The position numbers were made by a program, and so were the translations under genes. Shown piece after piece: positions 17,647 to 26,408 of a DNA stretch of 64,000 bases (positions are counted from its first letter, which is position 1; each line of letters begins with the position of its first letter). The notes below the pieces were generated by a model. That model saw only the letters and a list, made by a program, of their open reading frames with translations. It was not told the origin of the DNA and searched no databases. This DNA comes from Burkholderia humptydooensis (lineage in GTDB: Bacteria; Pseudomonadota; Gammaproteobacteria; Burkholderiales; Burkholderiaceae): the NCBI RefSeq assembly GCF_001513745.1, contig NZ_CP013382.1, positions 1,054,001 through 1,118,000 on the forward strand, read 5' to 3'.

Positions 17647-20447
17647 GTGGCCTCCCCGGCGGCGAGCCGATCGGCGTCGCGCCAGATGTCGTTCCAGTCG
17701 TTCACGATCTGGGCGACGGTGACGATCGCCATGCCGAGCGAGATCAGCTCGCCGAACGGCAGCGGACCGTCGGCGGCCGACAGCGCCGCCGCGAGTGCGC
17801 CGCGCAGCGCGAAGCGCGTCGCCACGACGCGCCAGAAGTGCGGCCACAACGCGCGTCCGGCGACTGCCGCGACGCCGACCGCGACGGCGCCCGCGCCGAC
17901 CGCCACGGGGGACGGCACCGAGACGCGCAGCCGCTCGCGCTCCGTATCGCGGCGAACCTGCGGAACCGGCACGGGCACCGGCTGGCCGGACGTGCGCAGC
18001 GAGTAGGCGAGGAGCCCCGCCGTGCACCATGCGGTGCGCAGTTCGACCGTGACTCCTGGCACGCTGAGCGTCATCTGCGGCGGCGAGTACGCGCTCTCCG
18101 GCATCGGCGTGACGACGCGGATGCCCTGCGCCGCGCGCCAGGCCGTCTGCTGCGGATCGCGCGCGTTGCCCTGGTCGATGTAGCGCAGTTCCTGTTCCTC
18201 GCCGTCGACGAGGCAATTCACGTGGGCCGGCTTGATCTCGGCGACCTGCAGCACACCGGCCGGCGTCTGGCGCGCCAGGTCGGGGAAGCCGGTGCCCGAT
18301 GCGCCGCCGGTGATTTGCGGGTCGATGATTTTGTCGTCGCCGCCGCACAGAGCCTGCGAGCGAAGCGGTGCGGCCGACGCGCCGGGAATCGCGACGCCGC
18401 GTGCGCCGGCGACCGTCGTGCTGAAATGCGCGGCGAGCGCGCGATGGACCGCCGATCCGGGCACGGCGCTCACGCTCGGCGCGCGAAGCAGATCGGCGCA
18501 GCCGTCCAGTGATCGCCTGACGACGGGGCTGCCGCTGTTGCGTTGCTGAAGGACGTGTGCGAGCTCGTGAGCGATGAGATGCCGTCCTGCGCGCGTGCCG
18601 GGCGCGTATCGTCCGGCCGCAAAAACGACGTGACGGCCCGACGTGTAAGCCTGCGCGCCCACGTCGCGTGCCGATCGATGCGCGTGGGCGTCGTCGTGCA
18701 CGCGCACGTCGAGGAAGCCGTGGCCGAAGCCGCGCTCCATGTCGCGGCGCACCGCCGGCTCGAGCGGCCGCCCGCCGCTCGCGAGCGCGCGCCCGACGCT
18801 CGGCGGCGCCGACCGGATCGCGCCCGTGCCGTTGCCGCTCGCGCGTTGCACGCTCACCGGCGCATCGCTCACCGGCGCATCGCTTGCGGCATCGCTTGCG
18901 GCATCGGGCGCGGACGATGCGATCACGCGATCGGCGATGCGATCGGCCTCGCGCTCGAGCGGATCGTCGACCGAGCCCACCGCGAGCTTGGCCTGCACCG
19001 CCGGCGCGCTGCCGTCTTCGTTCGCCGGCTGGTCGGCGTCGGGGGCGGCGTCGGCGAGCTCGGGCGTGTCGGCGGCTTCCTCGGAGGCGGGCTCGTTGTT
19101 CGGCCCGGGGCCGTCGCCGTCCAGCGCGGACGCGGGCTCGGGCGCATCGTCGTCCGGCTCCGGGCCGCCCGCGAGCAGATCGGGCGCGGCGCCGTCGCCG
19201 GGTTCGAGCGCGGCCTTCCGGGCCGGCGCGCCTGCCTTTTTCTTCTTCTTGGGCTTTTGCTCTTTCTTCACGCTCGTTCCGTCGCAGACGTCCTTGCGGT
19301 TCGACAGCGTGTCCGTACTCTCGGTCATGTAGCACCGCGTGCCGGCCCATGTTCCGCTGACCGCGATGTCGGTCTTTTTGACGACGACGTTGTCGTGGAT
19401 CAGCTCCGAGATCCCCACCGAGGTTCTCGAACAGCCGTGCGACTGGGGCGGGCTCGACGTGTTGCCGCTGTGGATCGCGATCCCCGAGCGCTGGAAGTAG
19501 CTCGGGTTCTTGGCCGACGGATGGCCGGCGAGCGCGCAGCCGGTGTCGAAGACTTTCCACGTGTCGCCTTTGGGCGTGCACAGGCTGCCCGACGTCTGGC
19601 TCGTCTTCTCGTCGTTGCAGTCGACGCAGCATTTGCCCGCGCCCGGCGAAATGTCGTGCTTGCCGCCGTTGCTCTTGCTGAGCGCGGGCTCCTTCGCCGG
19701 ATCGTTCCATTCGATCGACAACTGGTTGCTGCCGACATCGACGTTGACCTTGGTGATCCAGTTGTCCTTCACCTTGCGCGAGTCCCGGCCGCAGACCTGC
19801 GGCACCGCGGCTTTCGGGGGCTTGCCGCCGCCCTTGCCCTTCGGCGCCGCGCGCACGACGGGCGTCGCCGCGCGCTGCTGAACCACGTGCGCGAGCTCGT
19901 GCGCGAGCAGGCGCCGGCCTTCGTGCGTGCCCGGCGCGTAGCGATGCGCCGCGAAGACGATGTGCCGGCCCGCCGTGTAGGCGAGTGCGTTCACGTCGTG
20001 CGCCGAGCGATGCGCGTCGGCGTCGGCGTGCACCCGCACGTCGAAGAAGTCGTGGCCGAAGCGCTGCTCCATGTCGCGGCGCACGGCCGGCTCGAGCGGC
20101 TGCCCGGCGCCCGCGAGCGCGCGCTCGACGCTCGCCGGGGACGATTGCCCGCCGGCGTGCGCGCTCGCGTCGTTCGCCGCGCGCTGCACGCCCGGCGGCG
20201 GCGCGCCGGGCGCGCCCGGCCCGGATGCGTCCGTCACCTGCTCGGCGATGCGGTCGGCCTCGCGTTCGAGCGGATCGTCGGTCGCGCCGACCGCGAGCTT
20301 CGTCTGCACGCGCTTCGCCTTGCATGCCTCGCACGTCTCGCCGTTCGTGGCGGTCGCGCCGCACGCGCATTTGCGCTGCAGCTTGTGCGGCCGCGCATGC
20401 GGCGCGCTCGCCGGATGCGCGGCCGCGCGGCTGAGCCGGGCGTTCAT
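17643..20447 (-). CDS. Multidomain putative eCIS effector: two DUF4157 domains, L,D-transpeptidase-like and PD-(D/E)XK-like segments
   Basis: A protein of 934 residues. DUF4157 (eCIS core) copy 1 spans about 50-195 with DDPLEREADRIAEQV and HELAH at 183-187. Copy 2 spans about 485-640 with DDPLEREADRIADRV and HELAH at 627-631. Between them, residues about 275-345 resemble a YkuD L,D-transpeptidase: TPKGDTWKVF, His326 and S-H-G-C with candidate catalytic Cys339, followed by Arg341. A Lys-rich then acidic linker (395-480) precedes copy 2. Residues about 720-745 (FPDL, 12 residues, EIK) fit a PD-(D/E)XK nuclease core. The C-terminus (848-920) is hydrophobic, with one or two possible membrane segments. 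DUF4157 marks eCIS-loaded proteins; the enzyme activities are hypotheses. The gene sits amid structural genes with ATGA overlaps on both sides. Confidence 0.8.
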   Translation of the reverse strand: MNARLSRAAAHPASAPHARPHKLQRKCACGATATNGETCEACKAKRVQTKLAVGATDDPLEREADRIAEQVTDASGPGAPGAPPPGVQRAANDASAHAGGQSSPASVERALAGAGQPLEPAVRRDMEQRFGHDFFDVRVHADADAHRSAHDVNALAYTAGRHIVFAAHRYAPGTHEGRRLLAHELAHVVQQRAATPVVRAAPKGKGGGKPPKAAVPQVCGRDSRKVKDNWITKVNVDVGSNQLSIEWNDPAKEPALSKSNGGKHDISPGAGKCCVDCNDEKTSQTSGSLCTPKGDTWKVFDTGCALAGHPSAKNPSYFQRSGIAIHSGNTSSPPQSHGCSRTSVGISELIHDNVVVKKTDIAVSGTWAGTRCYMTESTDTLSNRKDVCDGTSVKKEQKPKKKKKAGAPARKAALEPGDGAAPDLLAGGPEPDDDAPEPASALDGDGPGPNNEPASEEAADTPELADAAPDADQPANEDGSAPAVQAKLAVGSVDDPLEREADRIADRVIASSAPDAASDAASDAPVSDAPVSVQRASGNGTGAIRSAPPSVGRALASGGRPLEPAVRRDMERGFGHGFLDVRVHDDAHAHRSARDVGAQAYTSGRHVVFAAGRYAPGTRAGRHLIAHELAHVLQQRNSGSPVVRRSLDGCADLLRAPSVSAVPGSAVHRALAAHFSTTVAGARGVAIPGASAAPLRSQALCGGDDKIIDPQITGGASGTGFPDLARQTPAGVLQVAEIKPAHVNCLVDGEEQELRYIDQGNARDPQQTAWRAAQGIRVVTPMPESAYSPPQMTLSVPGVTVELRTAWCTAGLLAYSLRTSGQPVPVPVPQVRRDTERERLRVSVPSPVAVGAGAVAVGVAAVAGRALWPHFWRVVATRFALRGALAAALSAADGPLPFGELISLGMAIVTVAQIVNDWNDIWRDADRLAAGEAT

Positions 20448-20617
20448 CGCGCGACTCCGTGCACGGCGGCCTTTCGGTGTGCAGTCATGGTTTTCGCCTC
20501 CATCGTCCGGTAGCCGAGCGCGGCGCGTGCGCGCGGCCGCTGTCCGCGACGGTTCGTTGCCTTCAGCGGCTTGCCCGCGTCGGGGCGGCGCTTCACGAGG
20601 CCGTTCGCGGCGTTCAT
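20444..20617 (-). CDS. 57-residue basic small protein, translationally coupled on both sides
   Basis: A small ORF reading MNAANGLVKRRPDAGKPLKA and continuing with RRGQRPRARAALGYRTMEAK. It overlaps the stop of the upstream DUF4157 gene by 4 bases (ATGA 20614-20617) and the start of the downstream DUF4157 gene by 4 bases (ATGA 20444-20447), filling the gap exactly. That spacing matches the other junctions in the operon, which is the main support. The product is strongly basic with no domain I recognise. It could be an adaptor or chaperone for the effectors, or merely a coupling ORF. Confidence 0.55.
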   Translation of the reverse strand: MNAANGLVKRRPDAGKPLKATNRRGQRPRARAALGYRTMEAKTMTAHRKAAVHGVAR

Positions 20618-21879
20618 GGCGACGCTCCCGCGCCCGCCTGCGGCGCTTCGCGGCGGCGCCGGGCCGACCCCGGCGCGCCGATCCGCTCGCGCACCAGCGC
20701 GATGAACGGCTCGGCGAGCGTCACGGTTTCGTAGTCCGCGAGCGTCGCGCTGCCCGCGTTGATGCGCCGCAGCGCCTCGTTGTAGTCGGAGATGCATTCG
20801 GCTTGCTGCTCGGCGTTCCAGTCGGACCAGTCGATGTGGTTGCGCACCGCGCTGCGCCAGTCGTATGCGGCGTTGCGCGATCGGCCCGACAGCCCGGCCA
20901 CGATCTGCGGAATCAGGCTCGACGGGATGTAAGCGAGCCCGCCGTTCTGGTACTGCCACACGTGTCCCATCTCGTGCGCGAGCGTGAGCTGGCCGTTGTC
21001 GGACAACTCCATCGTGTCGCCCCTGAAATGCTCGTCCTGCAGGTTGATCGTGTTGCCGACCGTGCGCGCCGCGCCGGCCGACAGCGCGCTGCCTCGCGTG
21101 ATCGTGACCTTGTCGTAGTCGACGGCGTCGTGGAAGATTTCGCGCAGGTCAGTCTTCTCCGCCGCCGTGAGGCCGCGCGAGCGCCGCGACGCCAGATCGC
21201 CGACGACCGCGCCCGCGACGAGCCCGCCGATGCCGCCGATCACCGCGCCCGCGATCGCGCCCGCCGGCCCCAGCAGGCCGCCGAGCAGGCCGAGGCCGAC
21301 GCCGCCCGCGAGTGCGCCGAGCGCCCCGCCGATTCCGGCGCCGGCGAGCGACCGGTGCAGCGTCGGCGGGCCGTGCCGCGGACCGGCTTGCGACACGCGC
21401 GGCGACGCCGCGCCGCGCGTGTCGCGATGCGCGGCGCGAACGGGCGTTGCGGCGACCGCCCGCGCCGCGTGCTCGGCTTCGCGTTCCTGCGGGCTGTCGG
21501 GCGCGTCGATTCGCGCGGGCGCGTCGCGCGGCGCGTCGCGCGCGCCGTCCTGCGCGACATGGGCGAGCTCGTGCGCGAGCAGCGCGCGTCCGTCGGCCGT
21601 GTATGGCGCGAAACGCCCCGGCGCGAACACGATGTCGCGGCCGAGGCTGTACGCGCGCGCGCGCAGCGCGACGGCCGACGCGCCGGCCCGGTCGTCGGTG
21701 TGCAGGCGCACCGACGAGAAGTCGACGCCGAACTGCGGCTCGAACGTATCGCGCAGCGGCGCGGGCAGCGGTTCGCCGCGCGCGGCGGGGCGCATATCGG
21801 GGCGTGTCTGGCGATCGGGCGCGCGGGCGGTCGTTGTATCGCTCGCCGGCGGCTGGCGGCGGCGCAGGTCGAAGTTCAT
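20614..21879 (-). CDS. DUF4157 putative eCIS effector with glycine-zipper and second zinc-protease-like motif
   Basis: A protein of 421 residues. DUF4157 lies at about 30-115 with HELAH at 103-107. Residues about 178-230 form a long Gly/Ala-rich hydrophobic stretch (GIGGALGALAGGVGLGLLGG and more), resembling a glycine zipper or membrane-inserting segment. The C-terminal domain (about 235-395) has a second HExxH, HEMGH at 302-306, followed by WNAEQQAECI where a glutamate could be the third zinc ligand. This suggests a metallopeptidase-like C-terminal domain delivered by the injection system. Peptidase activity is inferred from the motif only. Confidence 0.8.
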   Translation of the reverse strand: MNFDLRRRQPPASDTTTARAPDRQTRPDMRPAARGEPLPAPLRDTFEPQFGVDFSSVRLHTDDRAGASAVALRARAYSLGRDIVFAPGRFAPYTADGRALLAHELAHVAQDGARDAPRDAPARIDAPDSPQEREAEHAARAVAATPVRAAHRDTRGAASPRVSQAGPRHGPPTLHRSLAGAGIGGALGALAGGVGLGLLGGLLGPAGAIAGAVIGGIGGLVAGAVVGDLASRRSRGLTAAEKTDLREIFHDAVDYDKVTITRGSALSAGAARTVGNTINLQDEHFRGDTMELSDNGQLTLAHEMGHVWQYQNGGLAYIPSSLIPQIVAGLSGRSRNAAYDWRSAVRNHIDWSDWNAEQQAECISDYNEALRRINAGSATLADYETVTLAEPFIALVRERIGAPGSARRRREAPQAGAGASP

Positions 21880-22307
21880 CGCCGTTCTCCGCCGTCGTTG
21901 CGTGGCGCGCCAGTCGACGCGGAACCGGCGCCAACGTCGTCACGCGCCGTCGCAATCGGCGGCGACGGCGGCGACGGCGGCCGCGGGAGGCCGTCCCCGG
22001 CTTGCGCAGATGACGGCGGATCGCCGCCGATCCGCGCTGCGCCCGCGGACGATGCCGGGAAGCGGTCGCCGCGCTGCGCGGGCGCGGCCGTCGTCCACGC
22101 AAGCTCGCCGAGCTGCGCGACCACCGCATCGACGATCCGCCGCGCGACGGCCGGCGCCGGCGCCGCCGCCGCGCGATCCCGCCCGGACAGCCGTTGCGCG
22201 AGCGCCGCCTGCACGTGCGCGGCGAGCCGCTCGCGCGTGAGGCCGCCGAGCGCACCGGCGTCGATCACGAGTCGGCCGATGCGCACGCTGCGAACGTCGT
22301 CGTTCAT
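21876..22307 (-). CDS. Small conserved eCIS-locus protein of unknown function
   Basis: A protein of 143 residues from MNDDVRSVRIGRLVIDAGAL. The first 45 residues (an IGRLVIDAG strand, then helix LTRERLAAHVQAALAQRL) have the pattern of a small protein often found beside the AAA+ ATPase in eCIS loci. The remainder is Pro/Ala/Ser-rich and probably disordered (PPSPPSPPIATARDD). It overlaps the ATPase stop and the start of the DUF4157 gene with ATGA at each end. No catalytic motif is visible. Confidence 0.75.
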   Translation of the reverse strand: MNDDVRSVRIGRLVIDAGALGGLTRERLAAHVQAALAQRLSGRDRAAAAPAPAVARRIVDAVVAQLGELAWTTAAPAQRGDRFPASSAGAARIGGDPPSSAQAGDGLPRPPSPPSPPIATARDDVGAGSASTGAPRNDGGERR

Positions 22308-24232
22308 GCGCGGCCTCCTGCTGGTCCGTTGAAGCTGCGTTCGAGCTTCGCATACTCGGCGCGCGCCGCGTCCATCAGCGCGGCCTGGTCGATCGCGCCG
22401 CCGCCGCCCGCCGCCTTGAACGCGGCGTTGAGCGCGACGCTGCGAATATGGCCGCCCGCGAGGTTGAGCCGCGCGAGCGCCCCGAAATCGATCGCGCCGA
22501 GCGGCGCGGCCGCGGGGAACTGCCGCCGCCAGATCGATTCCCGCGCGGCCGCGTCCGGAAACGGGAAGTTCACGACGAAGCGGATGCGCCGCAGGAATGC
22601 GCGATCGAGCGCGCTCTTCATGTTGGTCGTGAGGATTGCGAGCCCGCGGTAGGTCTCGATGCGCTGCAGCAGGTACGCGACCTCGATGTTCGCGTAGCGG
22701 TCGTGACTGTCCTTCACGTCGCTGCGCCGGCCGAACAGCGCGTCGGCTTCGTCGAACAGCAGGATCGCGCCGCTCGTCTCCGCGGCGTCGAACAGCCGCG
22801 CGAGGTTCTTTTCGGTCTCGCCGATGTATTTGTTGACGACGCTCGACAGATCGATCCGGTAGAGATCGACGCGCGCCGCGTTGGCGATCGCCTCGGCCGC
22901 CATCGTCTTGCCGGTGCCGGATTCGCCGGCGAACAGCGCCGCGATGCCGAGGCCGCGCGTCTGCCCGCGGCCGAAGCCCCAGTCGTCGTAGACGGTCTGC
23001 CGGTCGCGCAACTGGGCGGCGATCTCGCGCAACTGGGCGGCGACGAATGGCGGCAGCACGAGGTCGTCGAATGCGGTGCGGCTGTCGATGCGCTGCGCGA
23101 GCGTGTCGAGCCCGCCGCGCGCGGCCTCGCGCAGCGCGTGCCATAGCGTCGGCTCCGCCGTGGCGTCGTCGAAGTCCGTCACCGCGCCGAGCGCCTGTTC
23201 CAGCACCGACGGATCGACGCGGAACTGCCGGATCGCGCGGCGCGCGATCGCGTGCACGTGCGCGGGCACGTCCGGGCGCAACGTCGCTGGCGCGCGCGGC
23301 ACGCCAAAGCGCAGCACCGGCCGCTCGAGCGCGGCCAACGCGAGCGGCCCCGGCGCGCCGAGCACGAGCGTCGGGCCGTTCAGCCGGCCCGCGAAACCGA
23401 GCGCGGCGGCGCGATGCGACGCCTCGTCATCGTCGAGCGACACGACGACGCCGGCTTGCGACAGCACGGCCTCGCGATCGAGCCGGCGCGCGATCTCGGC
23501 CGTCTCGCGCGGATCGCCATTCACCGACGACGCGTCGACCCACAGCGTGCCGAGGCCCGCGCGGCTCAGCGCGGCGCTCGCGAGCCGCCGCCCGCCGCGC
23601 ACGTGCTCGGCGTCGAGCCGGGCGTCGGCGAGCACGATCAACGCGTGCGGTTGCGCGGCGAGCGCGCGCGCGATCGAGCGGGCGAGATCCGGGTACGCGG
23701 CGTCGTCCGCGCGCTCGCCGCGGCGCGCGATGCCGGCAAGCCGCGGATCGAACGCGGCGACGCCTGTCAGCGCGTGCAGGATGCGCTCGTCGATGCGCAT
23801 CGTCGCGTGCGTGAAGCTGCCGGACGCGTCGAAATCGACGAGAGACCACGCGCGCAGTGGCGCGAGCGGCGATACCGCGTCCCAGTGCGGTTGCGGCAGC
23901 AGCCGCAGCGCGAGCGCGAAGCCGACGCGCACCGGATGCCCGGCGGGCGTGCGCTGCGCGCGCGCGAGCGCGTCGCGGATCGCCGCGTCGATCTCGACGC
24001 CCGCCGCGAGCACGAGCAATTCCATCTCGAACGCCGATAGCCCGAACGACGCGGCCAGCCGCCGCGCGGCTGGCTCGAAGCCGTCGTCGGCATCGTCCGG
24101 CACGCCGTGCGCGTGCGCGGACGCATCCGCATCCTCGGCCAGCGCGTCGATGCGCGCGCGCCAGTACGCGAGCCGCGCGGACAGCCAGCGCTGGTTGCGT
24201 GCGGCCCAGTCGGCGATGTCGTGCAGGTTCAT
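22304..24232 (-). CDS. AAA+ ATPase of the eCIS locus (Afp15 type)
   Basis: A protein of 642 residues. The N-terminal half (1-370) is a helical regulatory region with a degenerate nucleotide-binding-like fold, as in two-part Afp15-like ATPases. The C-terminal AAA+ module has Walker A GESGTGKT at 436-443, KYIGETEKNL, Walker B LLFDEADALF at about 491-500, sensor-1 TTNMKS, and the arginine pair in DRAFLRRIRFVV. These ATPases are found in nearly all eCIS and are thought to act in assembly or loading rather than in sheath recycling. It follows the cap gene with an ATGA overlap. Confidence 0.93.
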   Translation of the reverse strand: MNLHDIADWAARNQRWLSARLAYWRARIDALAEDADASAHAHGVPDDADDGFEPAARRLAASFGLSAFEMELLVLAAGVEIDAAIRDALARAQRTPAGHPVRVGFALALRLLPQPHWDAVSPLAPLRAWSLVDFDASGSFTHATMRIDERILHALTGVAAFDPRLAGIARRGERADDAAYPDLARSIARALAAQPHALIVLADARLDAEHVRGGRRLASAALSRAGLGTLWVDASSVNGDPRETAEIARRLDREAVLSQAGVVVSLDDDEASHRAAALGFAGRLNGPTLVLGAPGPLALAALERPVLRFGVPRAPATLRPDVPAHVHAIARRAIRQFRVDPSVLEQALGAVTDFDDATAEPTLWHALREAARGGLDTLAQRIDSRTAFDDLVLPPFVAAQLREIAAQLRDRQTVYDDWGFGRGQTRGLGIAALFAGESGTGKTMAAEAIANAARVDLYRIDLSSVVNKYIGETEKNLARLFDAAETSGAILLFDEADALFGRRSDVKDSHDRYANIEVAYLLQRIETYRGLAILTTNMKSALDRAFLRRIRFVVNFPFPDAAARESIWRRQFPAAAPLGAIDFGALARLNLAGGHIRSVALNAAFKAAGGGGAIDQAALMDAARAEYAKLERSFNGPAGGRA

Positions 24233-25578
24233 GGCACGTCGATCCGTTGCGTCGCATCGAACGCCGGCGCCGGCCCGCTGCGATCGAGCAGCACGCTGCC
24301 GGCGCCGTCCACCTCCAGGCGCAGCCAGCGCTTGCCAGTTGCCACGCTCGCGCCGGGGAACTCGAACACCAGCGGATCGTCCGCGTGCGCGCGCGGCTTC
24401 GCGACGGCCTCGACGGCGTCGAGCGCGAGCGTCGCGTCCTGTTCGAGCCGCACCTGCGGCCGCGTGTGGAGCGTCGCCGTCACGACGGCCGGCGCGCCCG
24501 CGCGCACGACGCTCGCGGCCGGCAGCGCGAGGCCCGCGTCGGCCGCGATCACGGCGGCGGGCGCGAGCACGAGCGGCACCGCGTTGGTCTCGCGCGGGTC
24601 CGTTTCGCCCGCCGGCGTGAAGCGCACGGTCAGCGACCACAGGCCGGCCGCGAACGCGCTTTGCGCGGCCGCGTCGTTCGGCAGCGCGAACGTGAGCGTC
24701 GTGCCGGCGGCGTCGAGCGCCGACGGCGCGATCTCGATCGGCGCGGCGACCATCCGGTGCACGAGCCGCACGCGATGGCCGCTGCCCGCGAGCCGCACGC
24801 CGGTGATCGTGACCGGCTCGCCGAGCCGCGCGCCGCTCTGGCCGAGCCGCGGCGCCGCGCCGAACAGCGCCGGCAGCGGCGGCAACAGGTCGGCGTGGAC
24901 GACCACGCCACGGTCGCGCTGCGTGAGCGGATCGACGCGGCCGCGCGAGAGCACGGGCAGCGGCGCGCGGCCGGGCCGGGTTCCCTCGATCAGCACGACC
25001 GACACCTGATACGCGGCCGACGGCCGGTAGTGCGTCTGGATCGCGGACCACAGCTTCGACATCTCGTCGACGCCCATCGTCGCCGGCGTCACCTTGATCA
25101 ACTCGACCTGGTCGGCCAGATCGGACGCGGCGAGCGCCTGGAACGCGGGCGGCAGCATGCTCACGTCGAGCGGGCTCGGATTGAGCGCGCGCCGGATCGC
25201 CGCGCGATCGAGCACCGGGCGCTCGTGCAGCAGGTGCATCGCGTAGCCGAGCAGGATCTCCGCCTGAAAATCGGCGCGGCCGTACGCGGTCAGCAGGTAG
25301 TGCAAGTCGAGCGCGAGCGGCGCGTTGGTCAGCCGCTCGCCGCTCGCGCCGCTGCGCGACGGCAGGCCCGCGTTGCGCCAGCCGGCGTTCGGCGTGACCT
25401 GATGCAGGAACAGGTTCAGGCGCGGCGGGTCCTCGGCCTTGTCGAGGTCGATCGTGTCGGGCGCGACGGCGCTCACGTGCACCGTGCTGCCGAGCGCGGC
25501 GCCGGCCTCGATCATGCCGTCGTCGAGCAGGTTGCGCAGCACCGCGCTGATCGCGCCGAGGGACAGCGGCGAGCTCAT
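24229..25578 (-). CDS. DUF4255 (Pvc16 N-terminal) tail terminator/cap protein
   Basis: A protein of 449 residues from MSSPLSLGAISAVLRNLLDD. The first 190 residues are the DUF4255/Pvc16_N domain (PRLNLFLHQVTPNAGWRNAG, LALDLHYLLTAYG, AEILLGYAMHLLHERPVL, YRPSAAYQVSVVLIEG). Residues 245-440 are Ig-like beta segments, including an IPT/TIG-type block (GEPVTITGVRLAGSG). In Afp and Pvc the protein-16 homologue caps the distal end of tube and sheath, so this marks the end opposite the spike. The junctions on both sides are 4-bp ATGA overlaps. Confidence 0.92.
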   Translation of the reverse strand: MSSPLSLGAISAVLRNLLDDGMIEAGAALGSTVHVSAVAPDTIDLDKAEDPPRLNLFLHQVTPNAGWRNAGLPSRSGASGERLTNAPLALDLHYLLTAYGRADFQAEILLGYAMHLLHERPVLDRAAIRRALNPSPLDVSMLPPAFQALAASDLADQVELIKVTPATMGVDEMSKLWSAIQTHYRPSAAYQVSVVLIEGTRPGRAPLPVLSRGRVDPLTQRDRGVVVHADLLPPLPALFGAAPRLGQSGARLGEPVTITGVRLAGSGHRVRLVHRMVAAPIEIAPSALDAAGTTLTFALPNDAAAQSAFAAGLWSLTVRFTPAGETDPRETNAVPLVLAPAAVIAADAGLALPAASVVRAGAPAVVTATLHTRPQVRLEQDATLALDAVEAVAKPRAHADDPLVFEFPGASVATGKRWLRLEVDGAGSVLLDRSGPAPAFDATQRIDVP

Positions 25579-26408
25579 GACGATGCGCCTCCGCCTTCGC
25601 CGCCGCGCGCGCGTTCGCGTTGGCGCTGGCGCAGATAGTCGCCAAGCGGCATCGCCGGCGTCGCGCGCGGCTTCGGCGCGGGCTGCGGCGCGGCGGGCGG
25701 CGCGGCCGGCATGCGCACGTCGATGCGCTCGATGCTGACGTGGACGACGCTCGGCGCGTCGGCGCGCGTGCTCGCCGCGCGCCCGGCGACAGCCGCCGCT
25801 TGCAGCGGCGCACGCACGGGCGCGGCCGGCCACGCGGGCTCGGGCGCGACGGTGCGCGATGGGGTCTCGCGAAGTGCCGAGAGACGCGGGGTGAGAAGCG
25901 GGCCGGGAAGCGGGGCGGGAAGCGGACCGGAAAGCGGGGCGAAAAACGGGGCGGACGCGGCGTCGCGTGTCGCGGCCGAGCTTCGCGCCGATGTGGCGAG
26001 CGTATCCGTCGCGCCGGAATGCGCGATGTCCGGCGCGGCCGCGCTCGCCGCCGGATCGTGCGGCGTGCGTTCGCGCGCGAAGGCTGTTGCAAACGAGGTT
26101 TCGCGTTGCGGCGTTTGCGCGACCGCGTCGACGACGGGCGAAGCATGCGCGACCGATCGCGCGCCGGCGCCGGCGGCGTGCGCGCCGCGCGTCGCGAACG
26201 GCGTCGGCATCGGATGCCCGCGCGTCTCGTCGCCGCGCGTCGCGGGTATCGTTCGCGCATCGTCGGCGAAGGTTCCCGCGGCCCCGGCCTCGGCGGCCGC
26301 GAACCGCGACGGCAGCGCCGCGCGCACGCTGCCGGGCGCGTGCCGCGCGCCCGGCGCAAGACGCGCGAAGAAGCGCAGCGGCGCGGACGAGGGCGTGCCG
26401 GCCATCAT
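25575..26408 (-). CDS. Pro/Ala-rich eCIS-locus protein with conserved C-terminal motif
   Basis: A protein of 277 residues that looks disordered over most of its length (repeated PLPAPLPGPLLTP, Ala/Arg-rich runs). The conserved part is at the C-terminus: VVHVSIERIDVRMP, a proline-rich spacer, then MPLGDYLRQRQRER. This pair of short motifs recurs in an unnamed protein between gp51-like and DUF4255 genes of contractile systems. The role is unknown, and the make-up suggests an assembly partner rather than an enzyme. It starts within the stop of the gp51-like gene. It is not long or helical enough for a typical tape measure. Confidence 0.7.
   Translation of the reverse strand: MMAGTPSSAPLRFFARLAPGARHAPGSVRAALPSRFAAAEAGAAGTFADDARTIPATRGDETRGHPMPTPFATRGAHAAGAGARSVAHASPVVDAVAQTPQRETSFATAFARERTPHDPAASAAAPDIAHSGATDTLATSARSSAATRDAASAPFFAPLSGPLPAPLPGPLLTPRLSALRETPSRTVAPEPAWPAAPVRAPLQAAAVAGRAASTRADAPSVVHVSIERIDVRMPAAPPAAPQPAPKPRATPAMPLGDYLRQRQRERARGGEGGGASS

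Noticed and set aside
24229..25833. Earlier start for the DUF4255 protein at 25833
   Set aside because: The added N-terminus is Arg/Ala-rich antisense-like sequence overlapping the upstream gene; ATG 25578 fits the family N-terminus and the ATGA overlap.
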